NCBI GenBank assembly: GCA_001941075.1
Contig: MSHH01000022.1
Coordinates: 1 to 40,320, forward strand
Reading direction: 5' to 3'
DNA: 40,320 nt
Source of the DNA: Oscillospiraceae bacterium Zagget6
GTDB lineage: Bacteria; Bacillota; Clostridia; Oscillospirales; Oscillospiraceae
Below, piece after piece: positions 1 through 8,675 of the stretch. Made by a program: the position numbers and the translations under genes. Numbering within the stretch: position 1 is the first letter of the stretch; each line of letters starts with the position of its first letter. The notes beneath the pieces were generated by a model, which saw nothing but the letters and a program-made list of their open reading frames with translations, made no database searches and was not told the DNA's origin.

Positions 1-106
1 TATGGCCTTTAGGCCATGCGAGTCGCAAAGGGAAGGGAAGGGCGAAGCCCTGGAAGGGCCGCTTGACTGCGGAGGGAGAACAAGCGAAGCATGGTGGAGG
101 GGTTTT
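1..106 (+). repeat. Composite intergenic palindromic element, copy 1
   Basis: Non-coding stretch upstream of mfd. It begins with a hairpin (ATGGCC/GGCCAT, 2-17) and ends with a block (84-106) matching the end of the element at 15831-15853. Positions 52-75 match the reverse complement of a block inside the element near 30814-30836, so this copy seems built from modules in both orientations. The left end may be cut by the window edge. The following 107-244 holds an AT-richer tail resembling the tail of the 15.8 kb copy. I see no convincing mfd promoter there. Confidence 0.55.
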
Positions 107-244
107 CCGCCGAAACTACTGATAAAGCTGTTTTAAAGCGATAACCAATAAAAACGATTTCGCGCAAACGGTCCCTTTTACGGGGCCGCGCTGTCCCCCA
201 ATCGACAAAAAACCACAACTTTTTTATGATTTCGAGGTTCCGCC

Positions 245-3200
245 ATGAAACCACTGACAACCGTATTGCAATCCCTCCCGGAATTCCGGGAGCTGACCGC
301 CCAGCTGGACGCGGGCCGCAGCCCTGTGGCCATGGCCGGTTTGACCACGGTCCACCGGGCGCACCTGGTCGCCGCCCTGCGGGAGGCCACGGAGCGGCCC
401 ATTGTGCTGCTTTGCCCGGACGAGCAGGAGGGCAAACGGCTGCAAAGCGACCTGGCATTTTTCACCGGGGAGCCGGTGGAGCTGTTGGTGGGGCGGGAGT
501 TCGTGTTCCACAACGCCACTGTCTCCCGCCAGTGGGAACACCAGCGGCTGCGGCTGCTGCGGGGGCTGCAAACCGGGCGGGTGCCGCTGCTGGTGGCTAC
601 GGTAGAGGGCCTGTTCCAGCGGACCATGCCGCCCGCCGTGCTAGAAAAAGCGGCGCTGACCCTGCGGCCCGGCGAACTGTACGAGACGGACGACCTGACC
701 CGGCGGCTGGCCGCCGGAGGATACACCCGCTGTATGCAGGTGGAGGGGCCGGGACAGTTTGCCCTCCGGGGGGACATTCTGGACGTGTTCTCCCCCGCAG
801 CGGAGGCCCCCGTCCGGGTGGAATTCTGGGACAACGAGGTGGACACCGTCTATTCCTTCGACCCGCTGACCCAGCGGCGCACCGAGCGGCTGGAGCGGGC
901 GGAGCTGCTGCCTGCGGCGGAGACGCTGCCTCAGCTGGCTCCGGGCGGGGTGCTGGGGCTGGTGGAGGACATCGAGCGCCGAAAGCTCCGGGTGGAGAAG
1001 GCGTCCAAGTCCAAAAAGCGCAGTGACGCTACGGACTACGCCACTCTGCTGAACACGCTGGAGGAGGACAGCCGCCGTCTGGCAGACGGCACCGCGTTCC
1101 CGGCGTCTGACCGGTACATGGACCTCATCTACCCGGACTTCGCCTGTGGCGGCGACTACCTCCCCGCCGACGCCTGCGTTCTCTGGGCGGAGAGCAGCCG
1201 GTGCGTAGAGGCCGCCAATCACTACCTCTGGCGGCTCACCGAGGACATGGACGCGCTGTCCTCCTCCGGGGTGCTGTGGGCGTCTCAGGCCCGCTACACG
1301 GCCACGGTGGAGGAGATGGGGCGGCACCTGGGCCGGGAGTTCCCCTGCGTCTATTTGGATTCCTTCCAGACCTCTGTGCGGCCCTACGACGCCCGTGTGC
1401 TGCTGACGCTGAACTGCAAGCAGCTGCCCAGCTTCGGCTCCAGCCTGGAGACTGCCGCCTCCGACCTGGAGCACTACCAGCATCGCAATTACGCCTGTGT
1501 GGTGCTGTGCCAGAGCCAGGGCCAGGCCAAAAACCTGTCCGACCTGCTGCGGGAGCGGGACGTAAAGGTACAGCTGGATTTGGATTTAAAACAGCTGCCC
1601 CAGCCGGGCCAGACGGTGCTGTCGGTGGGCGGGGTGTCCTCCGGGTTTGAGTACCCCGGATTCGCCCTCATTACCGAGGGGACCGCTTTCCCCGCCCAGA
1701 AGCGGCGGGGAAAGTCCTCCCAAACCGCCACCAACCGGCAGAAGCTGCAATCCTTCACCGACCTGGTCCCCGGCGACCTGGTGGTCCACGAAAAGCACGG
1801 CATCGCCCGCTTTGTGGAGATGACCAAGATGAAGGTGGACGGGGTGGAGAAGGATTATGTGAAGCTCTCCTACGCCGGGGGCGACAGTCTCTATGTCCCC
1901 GCCACCCAGCTGGATATGGTCAGCAAGTATATTGGCGGCGGCGAGGGAGAGGACGGCAAGCCTACGGTTCGCCTCTCCAAGCTGGGCGGGACCGACTGGA
2001 CCCGGGCCAAGTCCAAGGCGAAAAAGGCCACTCAGGACCTGGCAAAGGATTTGATTCAGCTCTACGCCGCCCGGCAGCGGCAGCCGGGTTATGCCTTCCA
2101 CCCGGACGACCCCTGGCAGCAAGAGTTTGAGGACAAGTTTGAGTACCAGGAGACCGAGGACCAGCTGCGCTGCGTGGCCGAGGTCAAGGCGGACATGGAA
2201 AAGCCCATCCCCATGGACCGGCTGCTCTGCGGAGACGTGGGCTATGGTAAGACCGAGGTGGCGCTTCGGGCGGTGATGAAATGCGTGCTGGAGGGCAAGC
2301 AGGCGGCCATCCTAGTGCCCACCACGGTGCTGGCCAATCAGCACTACCAGACCGCTCTGCGGCGGTTTGAGGGCTTCCCGGTGCGCATCGCCCTCATCAC
2401 CCGGTTCCAGACCGGCAAGGCCGCCAAGAACATCCTCCGGGACGCGGAAAACGGCCTCATCGACATCCTCATCGGCACCCACCGACTGCTGGCCAAGGGC
2501 TTGCGGTTCAAAAACCTGGGCCTGCTGGTGGTGGACGAAGAACAGCGCTTCGGCGTGGGACAGAAGGAGAAGCTCAAGGAGCGGTTCCCGCAAGTGGATG
2601 TGCTGACCCTCTCCGCTACCCCCATCCCCCGGACGCTGAACATGGCTCTCTCCGGCATCCGGGACATGTCTACTCTGGAGGAGCCGCCCCAGGACCGCCA
2701 GCCGGTGCAGACCTACGTGCTGGAGCACGACTGGGGGGTGGTCCTGGACGCCATCCGCCGGGAGGTGGGCCGTGGCGGTCAGGTCTACTACCTCCACAAC
2801 CGGGTGGAGACCATCAACCAGACCGCCGTCCGCCTCCGGGAGATGCTGGACGACGAAAATATCCGCATGGGGGTGGCCCACGGCAGGATGACCCAGGAGG
2901 AAATTTCCGACGTGATGGACCAGGTGGTCCGCGGCGAGATACAGGTGCTGGTCTGCACCACCATCATCGAGACCGGCATCGACATCCCCAACGTGAACAC
3001 CCTCATCATCGAGGACGCGGATAAAATGGGCCTGGCCCAGCTCCATCAAATTCGGGGCCGGGTGGGGCGCTCCAGCCGCCGGGCCTACGCCTACCTCACC
3101 TACCGCCACGGAAAAATTCTCTCTGACGTGGCCGCCAAGCGGCTGGCCGCTGTGCGGGAGTTCGCGGAGTTCGGCGCGGGGTACAAGATCGCTATGCGGG

Positions 3201-3775
3201 ACCTGGAGATTCGCGGCGCGGGCAACCTGTTGGGTGCCCAGCAGTCGGGCAACCTGATGAGCGTGGGCTATGACCTGTATCTCAAGCTGCTGGAGGAGGC
3301 GGTGCTGGAGGAGCGGGGCGAGAAGCCCGTCCGCACCGAGGAGGTCACCGCCGACCTGTCCCTCCCTGCCAACATCCCCAACTGGTATGTCCCCGCCGCC
3401 GAGCAGCGGATGGACCTGTACCGCCGCATTGCCCGCATCCGGGAGGACCGGGACGCCGCCGACATGATCGACGAGCTGGTGGACCGCTACGGCGACGTGC
3501 CCGAACCGGTGGAGAACCTGGTGAACGTGGCGCTGCTGCGCAGCGCCGCCTCCAACTGCGGCGTCACCGACATCGCCCAAAAGGGAAACAACATCAACTT
3601 TGGCCTGCGGGAGTTCGACCTGAAACGGGTCTCCCGGCTGTGTACCGTGCCGGAGCTGAAAGGGCGGGTGCTGGTCTCCCCCGGAGACCGGCCCAACGTG
3701 GCCCTGCGGCTGAAACCCGGCGAAAAGCCGCTGAAATGGGCCAGGCGGCTGGTGGACATTTATACCGAGTGCTGA
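245..3775 (+). CDS. mfd: Transcription-repair coupling factor Mfd
   Basis: Mfd is a cytoplasmic DNA translocase that removes RNA polymerase stalled at lesions and recruits UvrA. At 1176 residues it has normal family length. The N-terminal UvrB-like half (about 1-480) is followed by the RNA-polymerase-binding CarD-like domain around 505-600 (LVPGDLVVHEKHGIARF). The superfamily 2 helicase core has Walker A GDVGYGKT at about 663-670 and the DEEQ box at about 764-767. The C-terminal TRCF domain is complete. The ATG at 245 lies about 10 bp after a weak GAGG ribosome-binding site. The gene is convergent with the next one and ends in a shared hairpin. In many Firmicutes pth precedes mfd; that side lies outside the window. 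Identification is secure. Confidence 0.98.
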   Translation: MKPLTTVLQSLPEFRELTAQLDAGRSPVAMAGLTTVHRAHLVAALREATERPIVLLCPDEQEGKRLQSDLAFFTGEPVELLVGREFVFHNATVSRQWEHQRLRLLRGLQTGRVPLLVATVEGLFQRTMPPAVLEKAALTLRPGELYETDDLTRRLAAGGYTRCMQVEGPGQFALRGDILDVFSPAAEAPVRVEFWDNEVDTVYSFDPLTQRRTERLERAELLPAAETLPQLAPGGVLGLVEDIERRKLRVEKASKSKKRSDATDYATLLNTLEEDSRRLADGTAFPASDRYMDLIYPDFACGGDYLPADACVLWAESSRCVEAANHYLWRLTEDMDALSSSGVLWASQARYTATVEEMGRHLGREFPCVYLDSFQTSVRPYDARVLLTLNCKQLPSFGSSLETAASDLEHYQHRNYACVVLCQSQGQAKNLSDLLRERDVKVQLDLDLKQLPQPGQTVLSVGGVSSGFEYPGFALITEGTAFPAQKRRGKSSQTATNRQKLQSFTDLVPGDLVVHEKHGIARFVEMTKMKVDGVEKDYVKLSYAGGDSLYVPATQLDMVSKYIGGGEGEDGKPTVRLSKLGGTDWTRAKSKAKKATQDLAKDLIQLYAARQRQPGYAFHPDDPWQQEFEDKFEYQETEDQLRCVAEVKADMEKPIPMDRLLCGDVGYGKTEVALRAVMKCVLEGKQAAILVPTTVLANQHYQTALRRFEGFPVRIALITRFQTGKAAKNILRDAENGLIDILIGTHRLLAKGLRFKNLGLLVVDEEQRFGVGQKEKLKERFPQVDVLTLSATPIPRTLNMALSGIRDMSTLEEPPQDRQPVQTYVLEHDWGVVLDAIRREVGRGGQVYYLHNRVETINQTAVRLREMLDDENIRMGVAHGRMTQEEISDVMDQVVRGEIQVLVCTTIIETGIDIPNVNTLIIEDADKMGLAQLHQIRGRVGRSSRRAYAYLTYRHGKILSDVAAKRLAAVREFAEFGAGYKIAMRDLEIRGAGNLLGAQQSGNLMSVGYDLYLKLLEEAVLEERGEKPVRTEEVTADLSLPANIPNWYVPAAEQRMDLYRRIARIREDRDAADMIDELVDRYGDVPEPVENLVNVALLRSAASNCGVTDIAQKGNNINFGLREFDLKRVSRLCTVPELKGRVLVSPGDRPNVALRLKPGEKPLKWARRLVDIYTEC

Positions 3776-3776
3776 A

Positions 3777-3809
3777 AAATCCCCTCGAACGCGCTGTTCG
3801 AGGGGATTT
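3777..3809. terminator. Bidirectional terminator between mfd and lysozyme gene
   Basis: A perfect 14-bp stem (3777-3790 with 3796-3809) and 5-base loop lie between two convergent genes. Read on the minus strand the stem is followed by a run of T (reverse of gctgaaaaat), which is the better terminator; the plus-strand side has only a poor T tract. Confidence 0.8.
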
Positions 3810-3825
3810 GTTGTGGTATGGTGAT

Positions 3826-5607
3826 TTATTTCACCTTGATTTTAACCTTGGAGCTGTAGAAGGAGTGATAGCTCGTGCCGCTGATTTTGCAGTAGGACCG
3901 GATACGGACATAATAGGTCTTGCCGCTTTTCAGACCGGAGATCACCTTTTTCTTGTTGGTGGTCCCAACGATGGTGACGGTCTTGGCGTTGGAGAAGTCG
4001 GAGCTGGTGCTGTATTGGATCTGATACCCCCGGACGGATTTCAGCGCCGTCCAGGTGACGGTGATCTTCTTGGAGGAGCTGGACTTGACCGCCAGGTTGG
4101 ACACCTTTTTGGGGACGATCTGAAAGGTCTTTTTCACCGTGCCGGTGTAGTTGCCCGTACCCTTGATGGTGATAGTGGCGGTGCCCACCGATTTGTTGCT
4201 GGAGTAGCTGACGGTATAATCGGTGCCTTTGGTCAGAGTAGTGCCGCTGTATTTCACCTTGGGGGTGGGCTTGATTTTGCTGCCGGTGTAGGTATAACGG
4301 GCGTTGATGGAGGAGATGGTGGCGTTGGAGAGCTTCCGGGCGGTGACCTTGAAGCTGTAGTCCAAAACAGTGTAAGTGGTTCCGCCCACTGTGGCCTCGA
4401 TGACGTAGGTGTAGGACCCCACAGGCACCTGGCTGAACAGCACGTCCTCGTCCAGCTCGTACACGTCAAAGGTGGTGCTGTTGGGGGTGGCGGAGGCGCT
4501 GGTGACGGCCTTCCCGCTGCTGTTGTAGACCCCGGCGGTGACGCTGGTGATGGTAGAGGAGGCGGTGATGGTCCCCTTGAGGGTGAAGAGGGTGCCGTAG
4601 GTCATGGAGGTGCCGGGGGTGGTGTAGTCCGAGAGGACGGGGGCAGAGATGGAGGAAGAACTGTTGGAAGCGCTGCTGTTGCTGGAAGAGGTGCTGTTGG
4701 AGGAGACAAGGGCGCTGTAGAACGGCCAGTAGGAGTTTTTGGCCAGGTTGCCCCGGGTCTTGCTCTGGGTGGTCTTGTTGGCGGGCTGCTCGAAGTAGTA
4801 GCACCAGTAGTACCCCGCGTCATAGGCACCGGAGGCGGAGTTGCTGACCCCCTGTAAGTATTTCAGAATGTAATTATAGGTGCTGGTGCTCAGCTCGTAG
4901 GCCAGGAAGTTGAGCTGGCCGGTGACGGTTTTGTAGTTGTACCCGTTGCTGTTGCACCAGCTTTTCAGCTTGGTGTACCGGGAGCCGTTCCACTGGCACA
5001 GGCCGTAGCTGGTCAGGCCGTTGCTGTCGGTACACTTGGCGGTGGGCTTGAAGGCGGATTCGGCGTACATGTTGGCCATGATGCCGCAGGCGGCGGCGGT
5101 GTTCAGCCCCATCGTCCCGGTCAGGTAGGTGAAGATGGTGGTCTCATTGCTGTTGCCAGAGACGGTAGAGGAGCTGCTGGACATCGCGGTGACACCTACC
5201 AAATAGACGGCGATATAGGGCGCGTCCACCTCCACATCCAGCCCGTCCAGCAGCGGATAGGCGTCGGTGTCCCAGCTGGGGCTGAACTGGAAGTAGTAGT
5301 CGTTGGAGGTCTCGTAGTCGTCCAGACAGTACCAGGTGACGGGAATCTCCGTCACCTCACTGCTGTTGTCCAGATAGACCGGCAGAGTGGACGGCATGGA
5401 CTCCAACAGGGTGTCCAGGTCGATTTTTTCCGCCAGGGCGATCTCCTGAGTCTCCAGCTCGCCAAAACCGGTGACAGTCCCGGCGGCGGCGGATTCCACA
5501 GCGGCGGCAGAGCTTGTCTCCGCCGCCAGGACCGGGGAAGCGGGGAGCAGAGTGACTGTCATGGCCAGGGCCAGGACAAAAGACAGCAAACGATGTGTGA
5601 ATTTCAT
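3826..5607 (-). CDS. Secreted phage-tail-type lysozyme with MBG-like and fibronectin type III domains
   Basis: A 593-residue exported protein, probably a peptidoglycan hydrolase. A signal peptide covers about 1-29 (basic start, hydrophobic core, cleavage near VLAAE). Residues about 155-300 match the phage tail lysozyme fold, with a likely catalytic Glu183 in MYAESAF and the motif YGLCQWNGSR after it. A Ser/Asn-rich linker (about 301-320) leads to a beta-rich domain (about 325-423). Then comes a domain of the YTYTGSKIKP / GTGNYTGTVKKTF type (about 424-498), common in Clostridia surface proteins, and a fibronectin type III domain (about 500-593). No sortase signal is visible, so it is probably released or held by non-covalent binding. 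It has its own promoter and no phage neighbours. Exact substrate is unknown. Confidence 0.8.
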   Translation of the reverse strand: MKFTHRLLSFVLALAMTVTLLPASPVLAAETSSAAAVESAAAGTVTGFGELETQEIALAEKIDLDTLLESMPSTLPVYLDNSSEVTEIPVTWYCLDDYETSNDYYFQFSPSWDTDAYPLLDGLDVEVDAPYIAVYLVGVTAMSSSSSTVSGNSNETTIFTYLTGTMGLNTAAACGIMANMYAESAFKPTAKCTDSNGLTSYGLCQWNGSRYTKLKSWCNSNGYNYKTVTGQLNFLAYELSTSTYNYILKYLQGVSNSASGAYDAGYYWCYYFEQPANKTTQSKTRGNLAKNSYWPFYSALVSSNSTSSSNSSASNSSSSISAPVLSDYTTPGTSMTYGTLFTLKGTITASSTITSVTAGVYNSSGKAVTSASATPNSTTFDVYELDEDVLFSQVPVGSYTYVIEATVGGTTYTVLDYSFKVTARKLSNATISSINARYTYTGSKIKPTPKVKYSGTTLTKGTDYTVSYSSNKSVGTATITIKGTGNYTGTVKKTFQIVPKKVSNLAVKSSSSKKITVTWTALKSVRGYQIQYSTSSDFSNAKTVTIVGTTNKKKVISGLKSGKTYYVRIRSYCKISGTSYHSFYSSKVKIKVK

Positions 5608-5689
5608 TGAAAACCTCCAATTTTTTATCAGGTTGGCACGGTGCGTTCTTTTTTCACGAAAACGTGTTTTTTTTACTCAGACCTTTTGT

Positions 5690-5718
5690 AGTATACCAGA
5701 GAGTTTGTGGTTATTCAA
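5690..5718 (-). promoter_or_regulatory. Sigma-A promoter of the lysozyme gene
   Basis: Minus-strand TTGAAT (5713-5718), 17-bp spacer, TATACT (5690-5695). The leader of about 75 nt contains a small CACG/CGTG hairpin (5654-5665) flanked by A and T runs. The start codon follows a GGAGG site. Confidence 0.75.
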
Positions 5719-5791
5719 TACTTTTTGGTCGCAAAAAAAGAAAAAAGAATCGTTTTTTTGTAAATTCCAGCATATTGAAGTGAAAAGTGTT

Positions 5792-6640
5792 TCACATATC
5801 CTGTTTTGTTTCCCCATACTGCTCCAAAAAGCTGTGTTCTTCGCCCCTTGTCTTATAGCCGGGGAAGGTGTCCAGCTGGACGCTGTGGATGGCCTTGAAC
5901 ACGTTCTGCTCCACCTGGGGAAAGTCCTTCCGCAGCTGCCGCAGCAGCTCCTTGACCTCCTGGCGCTTGCCCGGGACGGTCCCCTCCCCTGTCGCCTCGG
6001 TGAAGCGGCAGGCGCATTGGAGGAAGTGCAGGTCGTTGTAGTTCTTCCAGCGGATGATGTCGTCCTCGTGGATGCAGTACATGGGCCGGATCAGCTCCAT
6101 GCCTGGGAAGTTGGTGGAGTGGAGCTTGGGCATCATGGCCTGGAGCTGGCCGCCGTAGAACATCCCCATGACGGTGGTCTCCACCACATCGGAAAAGTGG
6201 TGTCCCAGGGCAATTTTGTTGCAGTCCAGCTCCCGGGCCTTGCTGTAGAGGTGGCCCCGGCGCATCCGGGCGCAGAGGTAACAGGGAGAGTGGTCGGTGC
6301 GGTTAGCCACCCGGAAGATGTTGGTCTCAAACACGGTGATGGGCAGCTCCAACAGGGCGGCGTTGTCCATGATCTGCTGCCGGTTGGCGGGGGCATAGCC
6401 GGGGTCCATCACCAGGTAGACCAGTTCAAAGGGGAAGTCGCTGATCCGCTGGAGCTGCTGCATCAGCTTAGCCAGCAGCATGGAGTCTTTGCCGCCGGAA
6501 ATGCACACGGCGATTTTGTCCCCCTCCGACACCAGCTCGTAGCGCTTCACGGCGGCGATGAAGGGGTTCCACAGGGTCTTGCGGTAGGTTTTGATGATGC
6601 TGCGCTCGATGCGCTGGCAGCGGGTCAGTTCTCTCGGCAT
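5792..6640 (-). CDS. TtcA/TilS-family tRNA sulfurtransferase-like ATPase
   Basis: A 282-residue PP-loop (adenine nucleotide alpha hydrolase) protein of the TtcA group. TtcA proteins adenylate C32 of tRNA and insert sulfur using an Fe-S cluster. The PP-loop motif SGGKDS is at 48-53. Cysteines C120 and C123 (CYLC) plus C209/C211 (CAC) match the cluster-binding pattern of this group. The ATG at 6640 has an AGGAGG site 8 bp upstream. The gene is monocistronic, between the divergent D,D-carboxypeptidase and the lysozyme gene. The stop codon lies in a small hairpin (about 5780-5795), with T-rich sequence further on that may act as terminator. In Firmicutes this subfamily is often just called tRNA 2-thiocytidine biosynthesis protein TtcA, so the exact modified base is not certain. 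Confidence 0.85.
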   Translation of the reverse strand: MPRELTRCQRIERSIIKTYRKTLWNPFIAAVKRYELVSEGDKIAVCISGGKDSMLLAKLMQQLQRISDFPFELVYLVMDPGYAPANRQQIMDNAALLELPITVFETNIFRVANRTDHSPCYLCARMRRGHLYSKARELDCNKIALGHHFSDVVETTVMGMFYGGQLQAMMPKLHSTNFPGMELIRPMYCIHEDDIIRWKNYNDLHFLQCACRFTEATGEGTVPGKRQEVKELLRQLRKDFPQVEQNVFKAIHSVQLDTFPGYKTRGEEHSFLEQYGETKQDM

Positions 6641-6679
6641 GGGATGCGCCTCCTGTTGTTTTGGCTCCGTTTCTGCCCC

Positions 6680-6708
6680 ATCATAGCGGATGAGACGGGA
6701 TTCGTCAA
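6680..6708 (-). promoter_or_regulatory. Sigma-A promoter of the TtcA-like gene
   Basis: Minus-strand TTGACG (6703-6708), 17-bp spacer, TATGAT (6680-6685), about 40 bp before the start codon. Close to consensus. Confidence 0.75.
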
Positions 6709-7075
6709 GAGACAGCGGGCAAACAAGGCAAAAATCCGCCGGGAACTTTTTGCGCTGCTGAGAGGACGGGGGTCACATGATACGCCAAAAACCGTGGAAA
6801 AGGGTTTGTTTTCACTCGAACTAAGTTGGTTTTTGGTCAAACGTGGGAAAAGAAAGGGCAAAGGGAGGGAAAAACGCTTTTTCTCTCCGGCATTGCACAG
6901 GCGTTCTTGTGGAAAACCTTGTGGAAAAGGTGCAAATCTTTTTTTAACGGGAAAAATACACACCTGGGCCGTTAGAGGGCAAAAAATACACGTCTGAGTG
7001 GCAAAAAGAGAAAATTTTCCTCGTATTATTTTCACGGCTTTCCACAGACTGACGGTAAAAGGGAGGGAACACAGG
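6709..7075. other. Intergenic region with paired DnaA-box-like sites
   Basis: This 367-bp gap separates two divergent genes. It holds two direct copies of TGTGGAAAA (6908-6916 and 6920-6928), each the complement of TTTTCCACA, one mismatch from the classic DnaA box. Near-matches are at 6792-6800 and about 7039-7047. The decamer AAAAATACAC occurs twice, 30 bp apart (6952-6961 and 6982-6991). No ORF of credible composition is present. A clear promoter for the downstream plus-strand gene was not found; TATTAT at 7024-7029 is a possible -10. Confidence 0.5.
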
Positions 7076-8224
7076 ATGAAACGAAAAGCATCCGCGCTGC
7101 TGGCAGCGCTGATTTTGTGGGCGGCCTGTCCTGCGGCACAGGCGGAGAACGCCGCCGAGCCGGTGGAGGTCTCCGCCAAGGCGTCGCTGCTGATGGAGCG
7201 TGAAACCGGCGCGGTCCTCTATGCCGAAAACGAGCATGAGCAGCTGGAACCTGCGTCGGTGACGAAGGTCATGACTATGCTGCTGGTGACGGAGGCGCTG
7301 GAGAGCGGGACGCTCCGGGAAGAGGAGCTGGTGACGACTTCGGAGTACGCCGCCGGGATGGGCGGCAGCCAGGTCTATTTGAAAGAGGGCGAGCAGATGA
7401 CCGTCCGGGATATGCTCAAAGCGGTGGCGGTGGCCTCCGGCAACGACGCTGCCGTGGCCCTGGCGGAGCATCTGGCCGGGTCGGAGAGCGCCTTTGTGGA
7501 TCGGATGAACCAGCGGGCGGCGGAGCTGGGCATGGAGGACACCCATTTCTGCAACTGCAACGGCCTGCCCGCAGAGGGACACGTGACCTCCGCCTACGAC
7601 ATCGCCCTGATGAGCCGGGAACTGCTGCGCCACGACCTGATCCGCAGCTATGTGGGCATCTGGATGGATTCCATCCGGGACGGAGCCTTTGAGCTTGCCA
7701 ACACCAACAAGCTGATTTACTACTACGAGGGGGCCACCGGCCTGAAAACCGGTTCCACCGACAGCGCGGGGTATTGCATCTCCGCGTCTGCCCAACGGGA
7801 CGGCATGGAGCTAATAGCTGTGGTGCTGGGCAGCGAGACCTCCGCTTTGCGCTTCGCCAGCGCCAAGGCGTTGCTGAACTACGGCTTTGGAGGCTATACC
7901 CTGGTGGATGTTACCCCGGAGGGACAGCTGCCCCAGGTGGCCGTCTCTCTGGGCGAGCAGGAGACCGTCTCCACCCGGCTGGACGGCAGCTGTAAAATCC
8001 TCGTAGCCAAGGGCGACGGGGACAAGGTAGGGGTCGAGCTGGAGACGGTGGAGAGCGTCGTCGCGCCCGTGTCTGCCGGGGACAAGCTGGGGACGCTGAC
8101 CATCACCGTGGACGGCGAGGCCCGTCAGACGGTGGACCTGGTGGCCGGGGAGGACGTGGCCCGGCTGACCTACGGCGGCATCTTCGCCCGTATATTGGAA
8201 AAGATGACCATGCAGGCGGAATAG
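7076..8224 (+). CDS. dacF: D-alanyl-D-alanine carboxypeptidase (penicillin-binding protein, DacF type)
   Basis: A 382-residue S11-family peptidase that trims the terminal D-Ala of peptidoglycan stem peptides outside the membrane. A signal peptide (about 1-23, AQA cleavage) is followed by the three active-site motifs: SVTK at 61-64, SGN at 121-123 and KTG at 224-226. The C-terminal PBP5-like beta domain and an amphipathic tail (ARILEKMTM) for membrane contact are present. The ATG at 7076 was chosen over an in-frame upstream start at 6998 because it gives a proper signal peptide and sits 8 bp after GGGAGGG. In Firmicutes, dacF often lies near sporulation genes, but no such neighbours occur here. 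The family is certain; the dacF/dacB subtype is less so. Confidence 0.9.
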   Translation: MKRKASALLAALILWAACPAAQAENAAEPVEVSAKASLLMERETGAVLYAENEHEQLEPASVTKVMTMLLVTEALESGTLREEELVTTSEYAAGMGGSQVYLKEGEQMTVRDMLKAVAVASGNDAAVALAEHLAGSESAFVDRMNQRAAELGMEDTHFCNCNGLPAEGHVTSAYDIALMSRELLRHDLIRSYVGIWMDSIRDGAFELANTNKLIYYYEGATGLKTGSTDSAGYCISASAQRDGMELIAVVLGSETSALRFASAKALLNYGFGGYTLVDVTPEGQLPQVAVSLGEQETVSTRLDGSCKILVAKGDGDKVGVELETVESVVAPVSAGDKLGTLTITVDGEARQTVDLVAGEDVARLTYGGIFARILEKMTMQAE

Positions 8225-8232
8225 CTTGGTTG

Positions 8233-8260
8233 CGCCGCGCCGGAAAATCCCGGCGCGGCG
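8233..8260 (+). terminator. Strong hairpin after the carboxypeptidase gene
   Basis: A perfect 11-bp GC-only stem (8233-8243 with 8250-8260) with a 6-base loop lies 8 bp after the stop codon. There is no T run behind it, so it is not a standard intrinsic terminator; it may protect the 3' end or stop polymerase together with Rho. Confidence 0.5.
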
Positions 8261-8675
8261 GTACATCCTGCCGGATTATGTGGCGGCGCCTTTACAAATC
8301 CTTCAAAATTTGTTCTCGATTTGTCTACCATCTCTCCCCTGCCTTCTGTTATTCTATACTCGCAGGGAGCAAACAGGGCAAGGCTTCCCCGCTTGACATA
8401 GATTTCTCTCCTTTTCTTTCTTTTCTTCAACCTCCTTTCTTTTCTTTCTTTCTTTCTCTTTCTTTTCAAAGGCCGCCGCCGGAAGCGTTTCCCGCGGCGG
8501 TTTTTGATTCCGTTCCAAGAGCGAAGGAATTTTCCGCAATTTTTGCTTTTTCCGCTGCTTTTTTGAGAAATCCTCTTTTTTTGTGCCGCCTGATGTGTTA
8601 TACTGTGTGGCACGAAAAAACGATTCGCGTTTCCGGCGGTCCTGCCGCCGTCTGTGTGTAAGAAGGTATCCTGTT
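8261..8675. other. Intergenic region with long polypyrimidine tract
   Basis: No credible gene in this 415-bp stretch. Positions about 8401-8468 are almost pure C/T on the plus strand, mostly CTTT/TTTC units. A -10-like TATACT at 8599-8604 precedes the next gene, without a good -35, and is flanked by a short inverted repeat GTGCC/GGCAC (8583-8587 and 8609-8613). Confidence 0.5.

Noticed and set aside
2312..3580. 422-residue open frame opposite mfd
   Set aside because: Complement of the conserved helicase core; no start signal.
3826..5607. Prophage remnant around the lysozyme gene
   Set aside because: No other phage gene, integrase or attachment site nearby; the signal peptide and own promoter argue for a cellular gene.
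6815..6830. LexA (SOS) box near CGAACTAAGTTGG
   Set aside because: The spacing between the half sites is 3 instead of 4 and the right half does not match.
6908..6928. Replication origin
   Set aside because: Only two good DnaA-like sites, no dnaA, dnaN or related genes, and no clear AT-rich unwinding element.
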